Shown in pieces: positions 25,645 through 34,568 of a stretch of DNA of 64,000 nt. The stretch is from JAKFDI01 sp036676235. GTDB taxonomy: Bacteria; Pseudomonadota; Gammaproteobacteria; Burkholderiales; Burkholderiaceae_C. Numbering within the stretch: the first letter of the stretch is position 1; each line of letters starts with the position of its first letter. Under the pieces are notes generated by a model, which saw only the letters and a list, made by a program, of their open reading frames with translations, had not been told where the DNA came from and did no database searches. The position numbers and the translations under genes were made by a program. Location: positions 1 to 64,000 of the forward strand of contig JAKFDI010000025.1 in assembly GCA_036676235.1 (NCBI GenBank), written 5' to 3'.

Positions 25645-27195
25645 TTGGCACGATCAGCGTCCGTGATCGCCGAAGACCTCGACACGCTGGAGCCCGAACA
25701 ACTGCGCGAAGCCTTGCGCGCCTCGCGCGCCGAGGTGGCGTTCAAGCAAGCGGTCATCGACAAGCTCACGCACGAGAACGCCGTGCTCAAGCGGTTGAAG
25801 TTCGCGGCGAAGAGCGAGTCCTACAACGCCGAGCAGAAGAGCCTGCTGGACGAGACGCTCGACAGCGATCTGGCGGCCGTGGCGGCCGAGATCGAGGCGA
25901 TGCAGCCCGCGAGCAAGGCTGTCGGCGGCAGGCAGCAACCCAAGCGCGAGAAGCTGCCCGCGAACCTGCCTCGCCGCGAGATCCGCCACGAGCCCGAGGA
26001 CACGACCTGCGGCTGCGGCACACCGATGCAGCGCATCGGCGAGGACGTGGCCGAGAAGCTGGACTACCAGCCCGGCGTGTTCACAGTCGAGCGCCACATC
26101 CGCGGCAAGTGGGTGTGCAAGTGCTGCGAGAAGATCACCCAAGCGCCGGTGGCGCCGCACGTCATCGACAAGGGCCTGCCGACCACGGGCTTGCTCGCCC
26201 AGGTGCTGGTGGCCAAGTACCTGGACCACCTGCCGCTGTACCGGCAGGAAGCGATCTTCCAGCGTGCCGGCCATCTGATCGCCCGCTCGACGCTGGCGCA
26301 GTGGGTCGGCGAGTGCGGCGTGCAGTTGCAGCCGCTGGTGGACGCGCTCGCCGCGGAACTGCTGCGCCAGCCGGTGCTGCATGCCGATGAGACGCCGGTG
26401 GCCATGCTCAAGCCGGGCCACGGCAAGACGCACCGGGCGTACCTGTGGAGCTACTGCACGACGCCCTTCAACCCGATCCAAGCCGTCGTCTTCGACTTCG
26501 CCGACAGCCGCGGCGGCCAGCACGTGCGCGGCTTCCTGGGGCTGCCGGGAACGAAGGAGCGGCCCGGCTGGCGGGGCAAGCTCGTCACCGACGACTTCAG
26601 CGGCTACAAGGCCTGCTTCGAGTTGGGCGTGACCGAGGTCGGCTGCATGGCGCATGCGCGGCGCAAGTTCCACGAACTGTGGGCCAACCACGGCAGCCAG
26701 GTCGGCGAGCAGGCGCTGAAGTTCTTCGGCCAGCTCTACGAGGTCGAGCGTGAGGTGGCGAACGTCGACAGCCGCGACCGGCTCGAGGCCCGGCGACGAT
26801 CGCGACCGGTGGCCGATGCGCTGCACCAGTGGATGCGCCAGCAGCGGCAGAAGATCCCGGACGGTTCAGCCACGGCGCGGGCGATCGACTACAACCTCAA
26901 GCGCTGGGTGGCGCTCACGCGCTTCCTGGACGACGGCGATCTGCCGATCGACAACAACTGGGTGGAGAACCGCATCCGGCCGATTGCACTCGGACGGCAG
27001 AACTGGCTGTTCGCCGGCAGCCTGCGCGCCGGCAAGCGGGCCGCCGCCGTCATGAGCCTGGTCCACTCGGCCAAGCTCAACGGGCTCGACCCGTACGTCT
27101 ACCTGCGCGAGGTGCTCGAGCGGCTGCCTACGCAGCCGGCCAGCAGGGTCGTCGAACTGCTGCCGCATCACTGGCAGCAGGCCACGTCAGCCTGA
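25645..27195 (+). CDS. tnpC: IS66 TnpC transposase
   Basis: A 516-residue DDE transposase of IS66. An N-terminal coiled-coil/leucine-zipper region (EQLREALRASRAEVAFKQAVIDKL) is followed by a zinc-binding segment (CGCGTPMQRIGEDV and KWVCKCCEKI). The DDE domain shows VLHADETPVAML (first Asp), LVTDDFSGYKA (second) and NNWVENRIRPIALGRQNWLFAGS (Glu). The end is an IS66 C-terminal domain. It probably starts at TTG 25645 or GTG 25663. Full length. Confidence 0.95.
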   Translation: MARSASVIAEDLDTLEPEQLREALRASRAEVAFKQAVIDKLTHENAVLKRLKFAAKSESYNAEQKSLLDETLDSDLAAVAAEIEAMQPASKAVGGRQQPKREKLPANLPRREIRHEPEDTTCGCGTPMQRIGEDVAEKLDYQPGVFTVERHIRGKWVCKCCEKITQAPVAPHVIDKGLPTTGLLAQVLVAKYLDHLPLYRQEAIFQRAGHLIARSTLAQWVGECGVQLQPLVDALAAELLRQPVLHADETPVAMLKPGHGKTHRAYLWSYCTTPFNPIQAVVFDFADSRGGQHVRGFLGLPGTKERPGWRGKLVTDDFSGYKACFELGVTEVGCMAHARRKFHELWANHGSQVGEQALKFFGQLYEVEREVANVDSRDRLEARRRSRPVADALHQWMRQQRQKIPDGSATARAIDYNLKRWVALTRFLDDGDLPIDNNWVENRIRPIALGRQNWLFAGSLRAGKRAAAVMSLVHSAKLNGLDPYVYLREVLERLPTQPASRVVELLPHHWQQATSA

Positions 27196-27251
27196 CCTGC
27201 TCGTATGCATCCCATCGTCAAGATGGGTTCGCCGGGCGCTTACGGTCCAGC

Positions 27252-27929
27252 GGCGAGCCACTTGCTCTTGCTGGAAGATTTCACACTGTCATCGCTCCCG
27301 AAAGCCGTCGCCCTTATGGAACGGTTCAGCGCAGGCAAGAAGAACGAAAGCGATACGGAGGACGGCCTCCCCGCTGGAGTTCAAACCGAAGGTCGTGCCG
27401 TTCTCCGAGAGCGGCTTGAGCATCTTGGCGGCGATACCCGCGATCCTGGCGATCGGGCTGACGCTGCTTGATGAAGCGCAGAGCACCTGGACGCCTCCTA
27501 GGCTTCGCATTCAGTGTTCGCGGGCCAGCGAGCGTCAATAGATGTCCGATGTTGCTACGCCCGGCATGGACGGCTACTCCTTCGGCTTTCGTACTGACCG
27601 CTTCGGGACGCCGCCGACATTCGTCGACCGAGGCTGAACGTCGCAGACCAGTCTCGAGCCGCCGGCCGGCGGATCTCCGAACAGACCGAAATCGGATAGG
27701 TGCGGCGCAATTCGCCGATCCGCCGAGCCGACGACTCTGGGCGGGCGACGGTCGTCGCAGACCGTCTCGATCTGCTGGGCGGGCGGGCGGGCTGAAGGAT
27801 GCGGCCAGGAGCGGTCGTCGCTCACCCTGTTTTGCGCGTTCGCTGCGAGTTCGTCCCAACAGGCTGATCGCAGCGCTCCTGTCGCTCAAAGCAGGCGTAC
27901 CGCTTGCTGCGGTGACGCACTCAAGCAAC
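27252..27929. other. Gene-free region right of IS66
   Basis: About 680 bases without a supported gene. Frames of up to 200 codons are Arg/Ser/Pro-rich with no domains. A minus-strand frame at 27289-27510 reads a short hydrophobic stretch (LRIAFVLLACAEPFHKGDG), but no start signal or family was recognised. It separates IS66 from the hyu catabolic unit. Confidence 0.45.
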
Positions 27930-28718
27930 TCAAACGCTTGGGACCAAGCCGCCGTCGACGCGGATCACACTCCCAGTGATGTATGACGCGACATCGCTCG
28001 CGAGGAAGGTGACGGCTTGCGCATACTCTGCCGGCTTGCCATAGCGCTTCAGAGGGATGGAGGCCGTGCTTTCGGCCCGGATCGCCTCGACGGTACGTCC
28101 CTCTCGCATGGCCTTCTTCTCGTCCAACTCTGCGATCCGGGCTGTCGCAATCCGGCCAGGGACCACGACATTCACCGTCACCCCGTCCGCGCCGACTTCT
28201 CCAGCAAGTGTCTTGGACCAGCCGACGAGCGCGGATCGCAAACTGTTCGACAAGGCCAGATTGGGGATCGGAGTAATGATCCCTGAAGACGTGCTTGTGA
28301 TGATTCGGCCCCACCCGTTCTTGCGCATGCCAGCCAGAACGGCATCCGAGATGCTGATGACCGAGAGCACCATGGACTCAAAATGCCGAATCCATGCCTC
28401 CGCAGAAACTCCGGTCGCGGGGCCCGGCGGCGGACCTCCGGTGTTGTTGATCAGGATGTCGATCGGTCCGCCGGCAAGATCCATACAGCTCTTGAGCCGC
28501 TCTTGCAGGAGGCTCCTGTCCGCGATGTTCCATTGGAGCGGGAAGGCGTTGCCCTCTGCCTCAGTGATCCCGCGCGCCGCGGCGTTCGCAGACGCGGAGT
28601 CGATGTCGGACACGATCACGATTGCACCCTCGGCGGCCAGGCTTGCTGCAATGGCCGCTCCCAAGCCGCCGCCTCCAGCCAACACCAGGGCTCGCTTACC
28701 TTCTATTCCAAGCTTCAT
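27930..28718 (-). CDS. SDR-family protein lacking the canonical Tyr-Lys pair
   Basis: A 262-residue Rossmann protein of the classical SDR size. The nucleotide loop is LAGGGGLGAAIAASLAAEGA, with NNTGGPPPGP (in place of NAG), a serine-rich strand IITSTSSG and the C-terminal PGRIATARI and GSVIRVDGG. Where classical enzymes have YxxxK, this one reads LALSNSLRSALVGW: neither Tyr nor Lys is present. It belongs to a divergent SDR group whose chemistry is unclear. The start at 28718 has GGAGACG upstream. It is the last gene of the hyu operon, after the aminotransferase. Confidence 0.88.
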   Translation of the reverse strand: MKLGIEGKRALVLAGGGGLGAAIAASLAAEGAIVIVSDIDSASANAAARGITEAEGNAFPLQWNIADRSLLQERLKSCMDLAGGPIDILINNTGGPPPGPATGVSAEAWIRHFESMVLSVISISDAVLAGMRKNGWGRIITSTSSGIITPIPNLALSNSLRSALVGWSKTLAGEVGADGVTVNVVVPGRIATARIAELDEKKAMREGRTVEAIRAESTASIPLKRYGKPAEYAQAVTFLASDVASYITGSVIRVDGGLVPSV

Positions 28719-28731
28719 TGTTGCTCGTCTC

Positions 28732-29937
28732 CTATGCCGTGATCGCCTTGCAGAACCGCACGATGCGGCGGCAGCCTTCAAGCAGTTGTTGCTCCGAGGC
28801 GGCGTATGAGATGCGAAAGTTCGCCGGCGCGCCGAAACCCGCGCCTCCGACAAGTCCGACGCCCTCCAGTTCGAGCAGCTCGCGCACGAAGTCCTGCCCC
28901 GTTTCAAGCGTGCTGCCGTCGGGCGCCTTCAACCCCAACAGCTGGGCGCACGAGGGGAAAACGTAGAACGCGCCGTCAGGGTTTCCGCAGTCGATGCCCG
29001 GAGCTTCCCGAAGCGAGTCAAGCACGATGTTGCGGCGTTGCTTGAAGATCTCTCTCCACTCGCCGAGGAATGATTGATCGCCATCCAGCGCCTCAACCGC
29101 AGCCCACTGCGAGATCGTGCATGCCCCGGTGGTCACCTGGCTTTGGATCACGTCCATCGCTCGGATAAGGTGCTCGGGTCCTGCGCCATATCCGATGCGC
29201 CAGCCGGTCATCGCGTACGCTTTGGATACGCCGTTGACGATCAATGTGCGGTCGCGAAGCGACGGCTCCACTGCCACCAGGTTTGCTGCGGGCTCGCCCG
29301 TGTAGATCAGGTGCTCATAGAGCTCGTCCGTCATCGTCCAGACATGCGGATGGCGCAGCAGCACTGCTGCAAGGGCACGGAGTTCTTGCTCGGTGTACAC
29401 CGCGCCCGTCGGGTTCGACGGCGAATTCAGAATGATCCACTTCGTGCGCTCGGTGATGACCGACTCCAGCTGCTGGGGCGTGACCTTGTAACCGTCCGCC
29501 GCCGATGCCGAAAGAATCACGGGCGTGCCTCCGCACATCGATACGAGTTCCGGGTACGACACCCAGTACGGCGCCGGAATGATCACTTCGTCGCCCGGCT
29601 CCACCGTTGCGAGGATGCCGTTGGCGATGACCTGCTTCCCACCGGTTCCGACGATCGTCTCTTGGACCGCGTACTTGAGACCGTTCTCGCGCTCGAGCTT
29701 GCGAACGATCGCCTCGCGCAGTTGCCGCAGTCCTGCGACCGGCGTGTATTTCGTCTCGCCGCGCTGGATGGCCGCGATAGCCGCCTGCTTGATGTGAGCC
29801 GGTGTGTCGAAGTCGGGCTGGCCCGCATTGAGGGCGAGAACGTTACGGCCCATGCCCCGCAGCTCCGCGATTCGCCGGCCTGACTCCAACGTGGCGGAAG
29901 GCTTGATCCGATCGAGTGTGCTTGAGAGAAATCTCAT
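28732..29937 (-). CDS. Class I pyridoxal-phosphate aminotransferase (AspB type)
   Basis: A 401-residue fold-type I aminotransferase, subgroup I-gamma. It has LNAGQPDFDTPAHIKQAA and YTPVAGLRQLREAI, NSPSNPTGAVY with the Asn contacting PLP, TDELYEHL (Asp/Tyr to PLP), VNGVSKAYAMTGWRIGY with the Schiff-base lysine, and FRISYAAS carrying the carboxylate-binding arginine. ATG 29937 is chosen because AGGA lies 8 bases upstream and it overlaps the rraA-like gene only slightly out of phase; an ATG at 29955 is possible. In this operon it would transaminate the amino acid released by the HyuAB step. Confidence 0.92.
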   Translation of the reverse strand: MRFLSSTLDRIKPSATLESGRRIAELRGMGRNVLALNAGQPDFDTPAHIKQAAIAAIQRGETKYTPVAGLRQLREAIVRKLERENGLKYAVQETIVGTGGKQVIANGILATVEPGDEVIIPAPYWVSYPELVSMCGGTPVILSASAADGYKVTPQQLESVITERTKWIILNSPSNPTGAVYTEQELRALAAVLLRHPHVWTMTDELYEHLIYTGEPAANLVAVEPSLRDRTLIVNGVSKAYAMTGWRIGYGAGPEHLIRAMDVIQSQVTTGACTISQWAAVEALDGDQSFLGEWREIFKQRRNIVLDSLREAPGIDCGNPDGAFYVFPSCAQLLGLKAPDGSTLETGQDFVRELLELEGVGLVGGAGFGAPANFRISYAASEQQLLEGCRRIVRFCKAITA

Positions 29938-29941
29938 CTGT

Positions 29942-30652
29942 TCATTCCTGCTCATTGCCGACTGGGGATTCGCGCTCGTAGCGCGCCTTGGTCTCGGCGG
30001 ACGGTGGATAAAGCCCGATCAAGGCTTCGCCCGCTTGCACCTTTGCTAGAACCCACGCCTCGAAACGCTCCTTGCTCTCAGCCGCTGTCGTGACGTCTTC
30101 AGAAATGGCGGCGGGGATGACGATCGCGCCGTCTCGGTCCGCGACGATGAAATCGCCGGGCACAACCGTCACTCCGCCGCAGGCGACGATCGTCCCCGAC
30201 TCGCAGTAGTGAAGGCCCGCGACGGAAGGCGGCGCCGCAGCTCCTTGTGCCCATATCGTCATCCCGGAGTCAGCCAGCGCGGCCATGTCCCGCACGACGC
30301 CATCAGTCACCAGGGCTGCGACACCATTGCGCGCCAAGCGGGCAGCGAGGATGTCGCCGACAACTCCTGCATTGCGCACCCCGCCTGTGGAGGCCACCAG
30401 CACGGCCCCGGTGTGCGGCTCATCGATGAATGCGCGAAAGGAGTTTGGGCCGTTGAGTGCGGCAGAGGTTGTGATGTCTTCTCGCGCGGGGACGAAGCGC
30501 ACGGTAATGGCGCGTCCCGCGATTCGCGGTTGATCCGGCCGGAGCGGCAAGGGGCCGTCCATCCAGATCCGCGACAGACCCTTCTGTCGAAGCACTGTTG
30601 CAAGTGTTCCGGTAGGTATGGAAGCGAGGCGGCGAGCAAGATCGTCATGCAT
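29942..30652 (-). CDS. RraA/HMG-aldolase-like family protein
   Basis: A 236-residue member of the RraA fold, which includes regulators of RNase E and 4-hydroxy-4-methyl-2-oxoglutarate (HMG) aldolases. It shows VASTGGVRNAGVVGDILAARLARNGVAALVTDGVVRDMAAL: the GGxxxAxxGxxxAxxA loop and the G-x-x-RD motif with the Arg and Asp that bind substrate and metal in the aldolases. Another short loop is VVPGDFIVADRDGAIVIP. It lies in an operon with amino-acid-type enzymes, so an aldolase or decarboxylase role on a keto acid is more likely than RNase control. An alternative ATG at 30670 would add six residues. Confidence 0.85.
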   Translation of the reverse strand: MHDDLARRLASIPTGTLATVLRQKGLSRIWMDGPLPLRPDQPRIAGRAITVRFVPAREDITTSAALNGPNSFRAFIDEPHTGAVLVASTGGVRNAGVVGDILAARLARNGVAALVTDGVVRDMAALADSGMTIWAQGAAAPPSVAGLHYCESGTIVACGGVTVVPGDFIVADRDGAIVIPAAISEDVTTAAESKERFEAWVLAKVQAGEALIGLYPPSAETKARYERESPVGNEQE

Positions 30653-32309
30653 GATGGGGCTGCTCGGCATCGAGTCCGAACGTTTCCTTTGCGATCAAGG
30701 GAGAAATCAGGCCTTGCTGCAGGTCTTCTGCAACGCGATTGCGGCGTCTGTCAGTGGAGGCGCCGATTCCTCCGCCCCCGGGCGTATGAATGACGACTGT
30801 TTCGCTCGCCGGGATCGTTTGCAGCCCCTTGCTACGCAGCGCACTGCCCGAGGCCAGTCCTACATATCCCGGGCTGCCGTTCTCGCCGCCTGCGCGTCCG
30901 CGCGGAGCATTGACGATGCGATCAAAGGCGGCATTGAGGAAGAATGGCGAGTCTTCGCGACTGGCGATCTCGATGCTCTGTCCCAGGCCACCTCGACTAG
31001 CTCCCGCTCCGCCACTGTCCGCACGCAACTCCTTGCGCCAGACCACCAATGGCGTTCGCGTCTCGAAGATTTCGACCGACGTCGCCTGAACTCCGCTCGG
31101 AAAGGCCGTGGCGGACAGACCATCGAGTGACGGACGCGCCCCGGTCCCGCCGTTGGTCGTCATCGACAAGGCGAAAGGAGCAATGCTTCCGTCGCTGTTC
31201 GTGCGTGTCCCGCGGCAGCTGATGTTCCAGATGCAGGACGTGCCCTCTGCAGGAACCCGGTCGGGCAACGCATGCGCAAGACAACCGAAGATTGCATCCG
31301 GGATGGTCTGGCCGACGATATGTCGGTAGCCCACAGGCAACGGTCTCGGCGCATTGAGGATGCAGCCCTCAGGGATGATGATTTCAAAGGCGGACAGCGA
31401 GCCCGAGTTGTTTGGCACTTCGCCGCCGCCAATCGCGCACGAAAGGGCGAACACTGCATATGCGACGGCGTAGGAACGCGGAACGTTGATCGCCTTTTTG
31501 ACTGGAGCAGAGGTACCGTCGAAGTTCACAAGGACACCGTCCTCCTGGACCGTGACCTGTACACGTATCGTGATTGGTGCGTCGTAGCCATCCAGCACCA
31601 TCTCGTAGGCCCAGTTGCCAGGTGGCACGCGGCCGATGGCCTCCTGGATCGCTTGCCTGGAGCGCCCCAGGATGAACTCACCCAGTTCCGACAAGTCGTC
31701 GAGGCCGGCATCCTCAAGCAACTCTGCGAGTCGGCTCACGCCCGCATCGTTGCACGCAGCCAGCGAGTACACGTCTCCGACGGCATCGCTGGGCAAACGG
31801 CTGTTCGCGCGCACGAACTCGATCAGGGTCTCGTTCATGCGGCCCCCATCCGCGAGCTTGAGCATCGGAATGGTCAATCCCTCGGCATGAACATCGGTGC
31901 CATCCGCGCCTGCCGCCATGCCGCCGACGTCCGTGATGTGACTCGTGCAGCAAGAGAGCGCAACCAGCCGTCCACGATGAAAACACGGCGTCAGCACGAC
32001 AAAGTCGTTCAGGTGCCCGGTTCCCATCCAGGGGTCGTTGGTGATGAAGGCATCGCCGGGCTGCATGGTTTCCACCGGGAAGTGCCGCAGAAAATGACCG
32101 ACCGATTCGATCATCGCGTTCACATGCCCGGGCGTCCCCGTTACCGCCTGCGCAAGCATTCGCCCGCGGGTGTCGAAGGTTCCCACGGAAAGGTCGCCGC
32201 AATCGCGGACGATCGGGCTGAAGGCAGTACGCTTGAGAATCTGAGCTTGCTCCTCCACGAGAGCCAGAAGCCGCATCCAGAGCACTTGCAGTTGGATGTT
32301 GTCCATCAT
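30645..32309 (-). CDS. hyuB: HyuB-type hydantoinase B / 5-oxoprolinase subunit
   Basis: A 554-residue beta subunit of the ATP-dependent N-methylhydantoinase/5-oxoprolinase family. It starts IQLQVLWMRLLALVEEQAQILKRTAFS and has RDCGDLSVGTFDTRGRMLAQA, PGDAFITNDPWMGTGHLNDFVVLTPCF, VNFDGTSAPVKKAINVP, VPNNSGSLSAFEI and GGTGARPSLDGLSA. These partner with HyuA to open a cyclic amide at the expense of ATP. Its stop overlaps the rraA-like gene and its start overlaps the hyuA stop by 4 bases. The acetone carboxylase branch is excluded by the lack of the gamma-subunit gene. Substrate unknown. Confidence 0.9.
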   Translation of the reverse strand: MMDNIQLQVLWMRLLALVEEQAQILKRTAFSPIVRDCGDLSVGTFDTRGRMLAQAVTGTPGHVNAMIESVGHFLRHFPVETMQPGDAFITNDPWMGTGHLNDFVVLTPCFHRGRLVALSCCTSHITDVGGMAAGADGTDVHAEGLTIPMLKLADGGRMNETLIEFVRANSRLPSDAVGDVYSLAACNDAGVSRLAELLEDAGLDDLSELGEFILGRSRQAIQEAIGRVPPGNWAYEMVLDGYDAPITIRVQVTVQEDGVLVNFDGTSAPVKKAINVPRSYAVAYAVFALSCAIGGGEVPNNSGSLSAFEIIIPEGCILNAPRPLPVGYRHIVGQTIPDAIFGCLAHALPDRVPAEGTSCIWNISCRGTRTNSDGSIAPFALSMTTNGGTGARPSLDGLSATAFPSGVQATSVEIFETRTPLVVWRKELRADSGGAGASRGGLGQSIEIASREDSPFFLNAAFDRIVNAPRGRAGGENGSPGYVGLASGSALRSKGLQTIPASETVVIHTPGGGGIGASTDRRRNRVAEDLQQGLISPLIAKETFGLDAEQPHHA

Positions 32310-34405
32310 GATGGGGTGTTCTCCGCGAGCTTCGCGTTCAGGGTGATGCAGCCTGTGGAGCCGACAACGGCTTCAAAGGAGGCCGTGATGAAGGTGGTCG
32401 TGTCCTTCTCGACGATCAACGCCGGGCCCGCAAGGTCTTCGCCCAGCACAAGATCACCTCGACGCCGGACCGGCACCCGCAGCCATTCGCGGCGTTGGGG
32501 TTCGAACACACGGCGCTCCGGGCTGATCTCGCCAAGGTCAGCCGTGGCGCTCGGTCGTGCAGCGTCGTCGGTCTGCTCCATGTTCTGGCCCGACACGCGC
32601 ACCGACCAGTTCAAGACCTCAAGCGGCGCACCGGGAATAACTCGGGAGAACTGGCGGACATACGCTTCTTCGAAGCGAGCGCGCAACTCACCGGCGTCTT
32701 GCGCCTCGAGGGGTCGCAGCGGCAAGGGGATCTCGATTTCGTTGGTCTGACCCGCGTAGCGCACGAACGCAGCTCGCGTTTCGACCGACGCAGCGCCGCG
32801 AAGCGCAGGTCGCACGATCCGATTGGCCTCCGTACCCATGTCCTCGAGAAGCCTCGTAGCCGCGCCGACGTCGAAGTCGGCCAGCGTCATCCAGGTGCTG
32901 CGAACCAGTTCGTACGAGATCGGTGCTGTCAGGAAGCCGACCGCGGATCCAAGGCTTGCGTTCGGTGGCACAACAACCCGCTTGATCCCGATCTTCTCCG
33001 CGACTCGCGCGGCGTGCAGGGGTGCCGCTCCACCGAAAGCAATCATCGTGAACTCGGCAAGCGATTCACCCATTTCCACTGCGTGCGCCCTTGCGGCAGA
33101 CGCCATGTTCTCGCACACGATTTCGTACACCGCAAAGGCCGAGGCGTCTGCATCCATTCCCGCCTTCGAGCCGACGTGCTTCTCAAAGGCGGAGATGGCG
33201 GCGGCCCTATCGAGATCAACCGAGCCACCTGCAAATGCTTCCGGATCGAGCAGCCCAAGCACGAGATCCGCGTCTGTCACGGTTGGCCGGTTCCCCCCGC
33301 GGCCGAAGCTCGCAGGCCCTGGCTCCGAGGACGCGCTTTCGGGACCCACCGTGACGTTGCGCATCGAATCCACGCCGGCGATCGAGCCGCCACCTGCTCC
33401 AATCTCCACCATTTCAGTGACTGGAATCCGGATGGGCAAGCCGCTGCCCCTCTTGAATCGCTTGGTCCGATCGACTTCGAACATGCGGCCTTTGAGCGGC
33501 GCAAAGTCGCGAATGATGCAAACCTTCGCGGTCGTTCCGCCCATGTCGAACGAGAGCACCTTCGCCTCGTTCAGCGCGCGCGCCAGCGTGGACGCGAAGA
33601 TTGCCCCGCCTGCCGGCCCCGACTCGACCAATCTGACCGGGAACCGGCGCGCCGTTTCGACGCTTGTCAGGCCTCCGCTCGATGTGACGAGGTAAAGCGA
33701 GCCGCGGAACTGCTCTTCGGCCAAGCTTGCGAGCATCTTGCCGAGATAGCGGTCCATCAGAGGCTGCACGTAGGCATTGGCCGCTGCAGTGGAAGTGCGT
33801 TCGTACTCCCTGATCTCCGGACAGACCTCGCTGGACAGGGTGACAGCCAAGTGCGGCATGGCGTCCCGCAGGCAGTTCGCTGCCGCCTGTTCGTGCGCCG
33901 GGTTGGCGTACGCATGCAGGAAGGCAATGGCCACGCTTTCGACCTTCGCGTCGCGCAGTGTGGGCACGAGAGCGGCCAGGCTGGACAGCTCCAATGGTCG
34001 AAGAACGGCACCTGATGCATCCAGCCGCTCGTGCACGCCGAACCGCAACTCGCGCGGAATGAGGGGTTTGGGCAGTTCGATGTTCAGGTCGTACTGGTCG
34101 AAGCGGCTCTCAGTGCCGATCTCGAGCACGTCGCGAAAGCCTTCGGTCGCGAGAAGCGCGGTGCGCGCGCCGCGTCTTTCCAAGATTGCATTTGTGGCTA
34201 GCGTCGTGCCATGCACGAAAACGTCCACGTCCCTGAACGCCACGCCCGCGGTGCGGAGCAGTTCCTTCGAACCAGCGATCAACGCAACCTCTGGCGCGTG
34301 GGGGGTGGTAAGCACCTTCTGCGTAAACCGCCTTGAGCCGACGTCGAGTACGACGTCGGTGAACGTCCCCCCGATGTCGACTGCAAGCCTTGTCTGTTGA
34401 CTCAT
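32306..34405 (-). CDS. hyuA: HyuA-type hydantoinase A / 5-oxoprolinase subunit
   Basis: A 699-residue actin/ASKHA-fold ATP-binding subunit. It has LAVDIGGTFTDVVLD (phosphate-1 loop), FVHGTTLATNAILERRGARTALLATEGFRDVLEIG, LVTSSGGLTSVETARRFPVRLVESGPAGGAIFAS, LSFDMGGTTAKVCII (phosphate-2) and EIGAGGGSIAGVD (adenosine loop). Length is typical. It is the first gene of the five-gene operon. The ATG at 34405 has only a weak ribosome site, and a perfect dyad (34412-34445) begins 7 bases upstream, so a repressor there could block both transcription and translation. Divergent from a Bug receptor gene. Confidence 0.92.
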   Translation of the reverse strand: MSQQTRLAVDIGGTFTDVVLDVGSRRFTQKVLTTPHAPEVALIAGSKELLRTAGVAFRDVDVFVHGTTLATNAILERRGARTALLATEGFRDVLEIGTESRFDQYDLNIELPKPLIPRELRFGVHERLDASGAVLRPLELSSLAALVPTLRDAKVESVAIAFLHAYANPAHEQAAANCLRDAMPHLAVTLSSEVCPEIREYERTSTAAANAYVQPLMDRYLGKMLASLAEEQFRGSLYLVTSSGGLTSVETARRFPVRLVESGPAGGAIFASTLARALNEAKVLSFDMGGTTAKVCIIRDFAPLKGRMFEVDRTKRFKRGSGLPIRIPVTEMVEIGAGGGSIAGVDSMRNVTVGPESASSEPGPASFGRGGNRPTVTDADLVLGLLDPEAFAGGSVDLDRAAAISAFEKHVGSKAGMDADASAFAVYEIVCENMASAARAHAVEMGESLAEFTMIAFGGAAPLHAARVAEKIGIKRVVVPPNASLGSAVGFLTAPISYELVRSTWMTLADFDVGAATRLLEDMGTEANRIVRPALRGAASVETRAAFVRYAGQTNEIEIPLPLRPLEAQDAGELRARFEEAYVRQFSRVIPGAPLEVLNWSVRVSGQNMEQTDDAARPSATADLGEISPERRVFEPQRREWLRVPVRRRGDLVLGEDLAGPALIVEKDTTTFITASFEAVVGSTGCITLNAKLAENTPS

Positions 34406-34411
34406 TTTCGT

Positions 34412-34445
34412 GTCCGTATAGCGTACATCGGTACGATTATCGGAC
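34412..34445. promoter_or_regulatory. Operator-like dyad A before hyuA
   Basis: GTCCG-N5-CGTAC-N4-GTACG-N5-CGGAC: all four 5-base blocks are exactly symmetrical about 34428/34429. A degenerate version (site B) lies before the divergent Bug gene. An IclR regulator is encoded next to these genes and is the obvious candidate binder. Confidence 0.65.
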
Positions 34446-34519
34446 GCTTGTGAGGTGCCGCGCTACATATCCTCTCCGGGTTGTCGGGTATTGCATCCCG
34501 TCATCTTCAGCTTTACGAT

Positions 34520-34553
34520 AGTCGCGTATCGGACAAAGGTACGCTAATCGTAC
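34520..34553. promoter_or_regulatory. Operator-like dyad B before the Bug receptor gene
   Basis: Same block spacing as site A: AGTCG-N5-CGGAC-N4-GTACG-N5-CGTAC. The right half is close to that of site A; the left half is degenerate. It ends 15 bases before the ATG of the Bug gene, just upstream of its ribosome site AGAAGGGA. The two sites bracket the divergent promoters. Confidence 0.55.
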
Positions 34554-34568
34554 AGAAGGGACCCTCTC

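Larger units (their letters stand above)
24836..27243 (+). mobile_element. IS66-family insertion sequence with 8-bp target duplication
   Basis: Terminal inverted repeats start GTAAGCGTCCGGCGAACCC (24836 on) and, at the right end read inward from 27243, GTAAGCGCCCGGCGAACCC; they agree for about 25 bases with two mismatches. GGTCCAGC occurs directly outside both ends (24828-24835 and 27244-27251), an exact 8-bp duplication as expected for IS66. Inside are three genes in the standard order. All look intact, so the element (about 2.4 kb) may still be mobile and is probably a recent arrival. Confidence 0.95.

Noticed and set aside
27468..27986. Possible 172-codon plus-strand gene after IS66
   Set aside because: Arg/Pro/Ser-rich frame that runs into the end of the SDR gene on the other strand; no similarity recognised.
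30645..34405. Acetone carboxylase (acxABC)
   Set aside because: HyuA/HyuB families overlap with AcxA/AcxB, but no small gamma-subunit gene is present and the operon holds an aminotransferase and an RraA-like protein instead.
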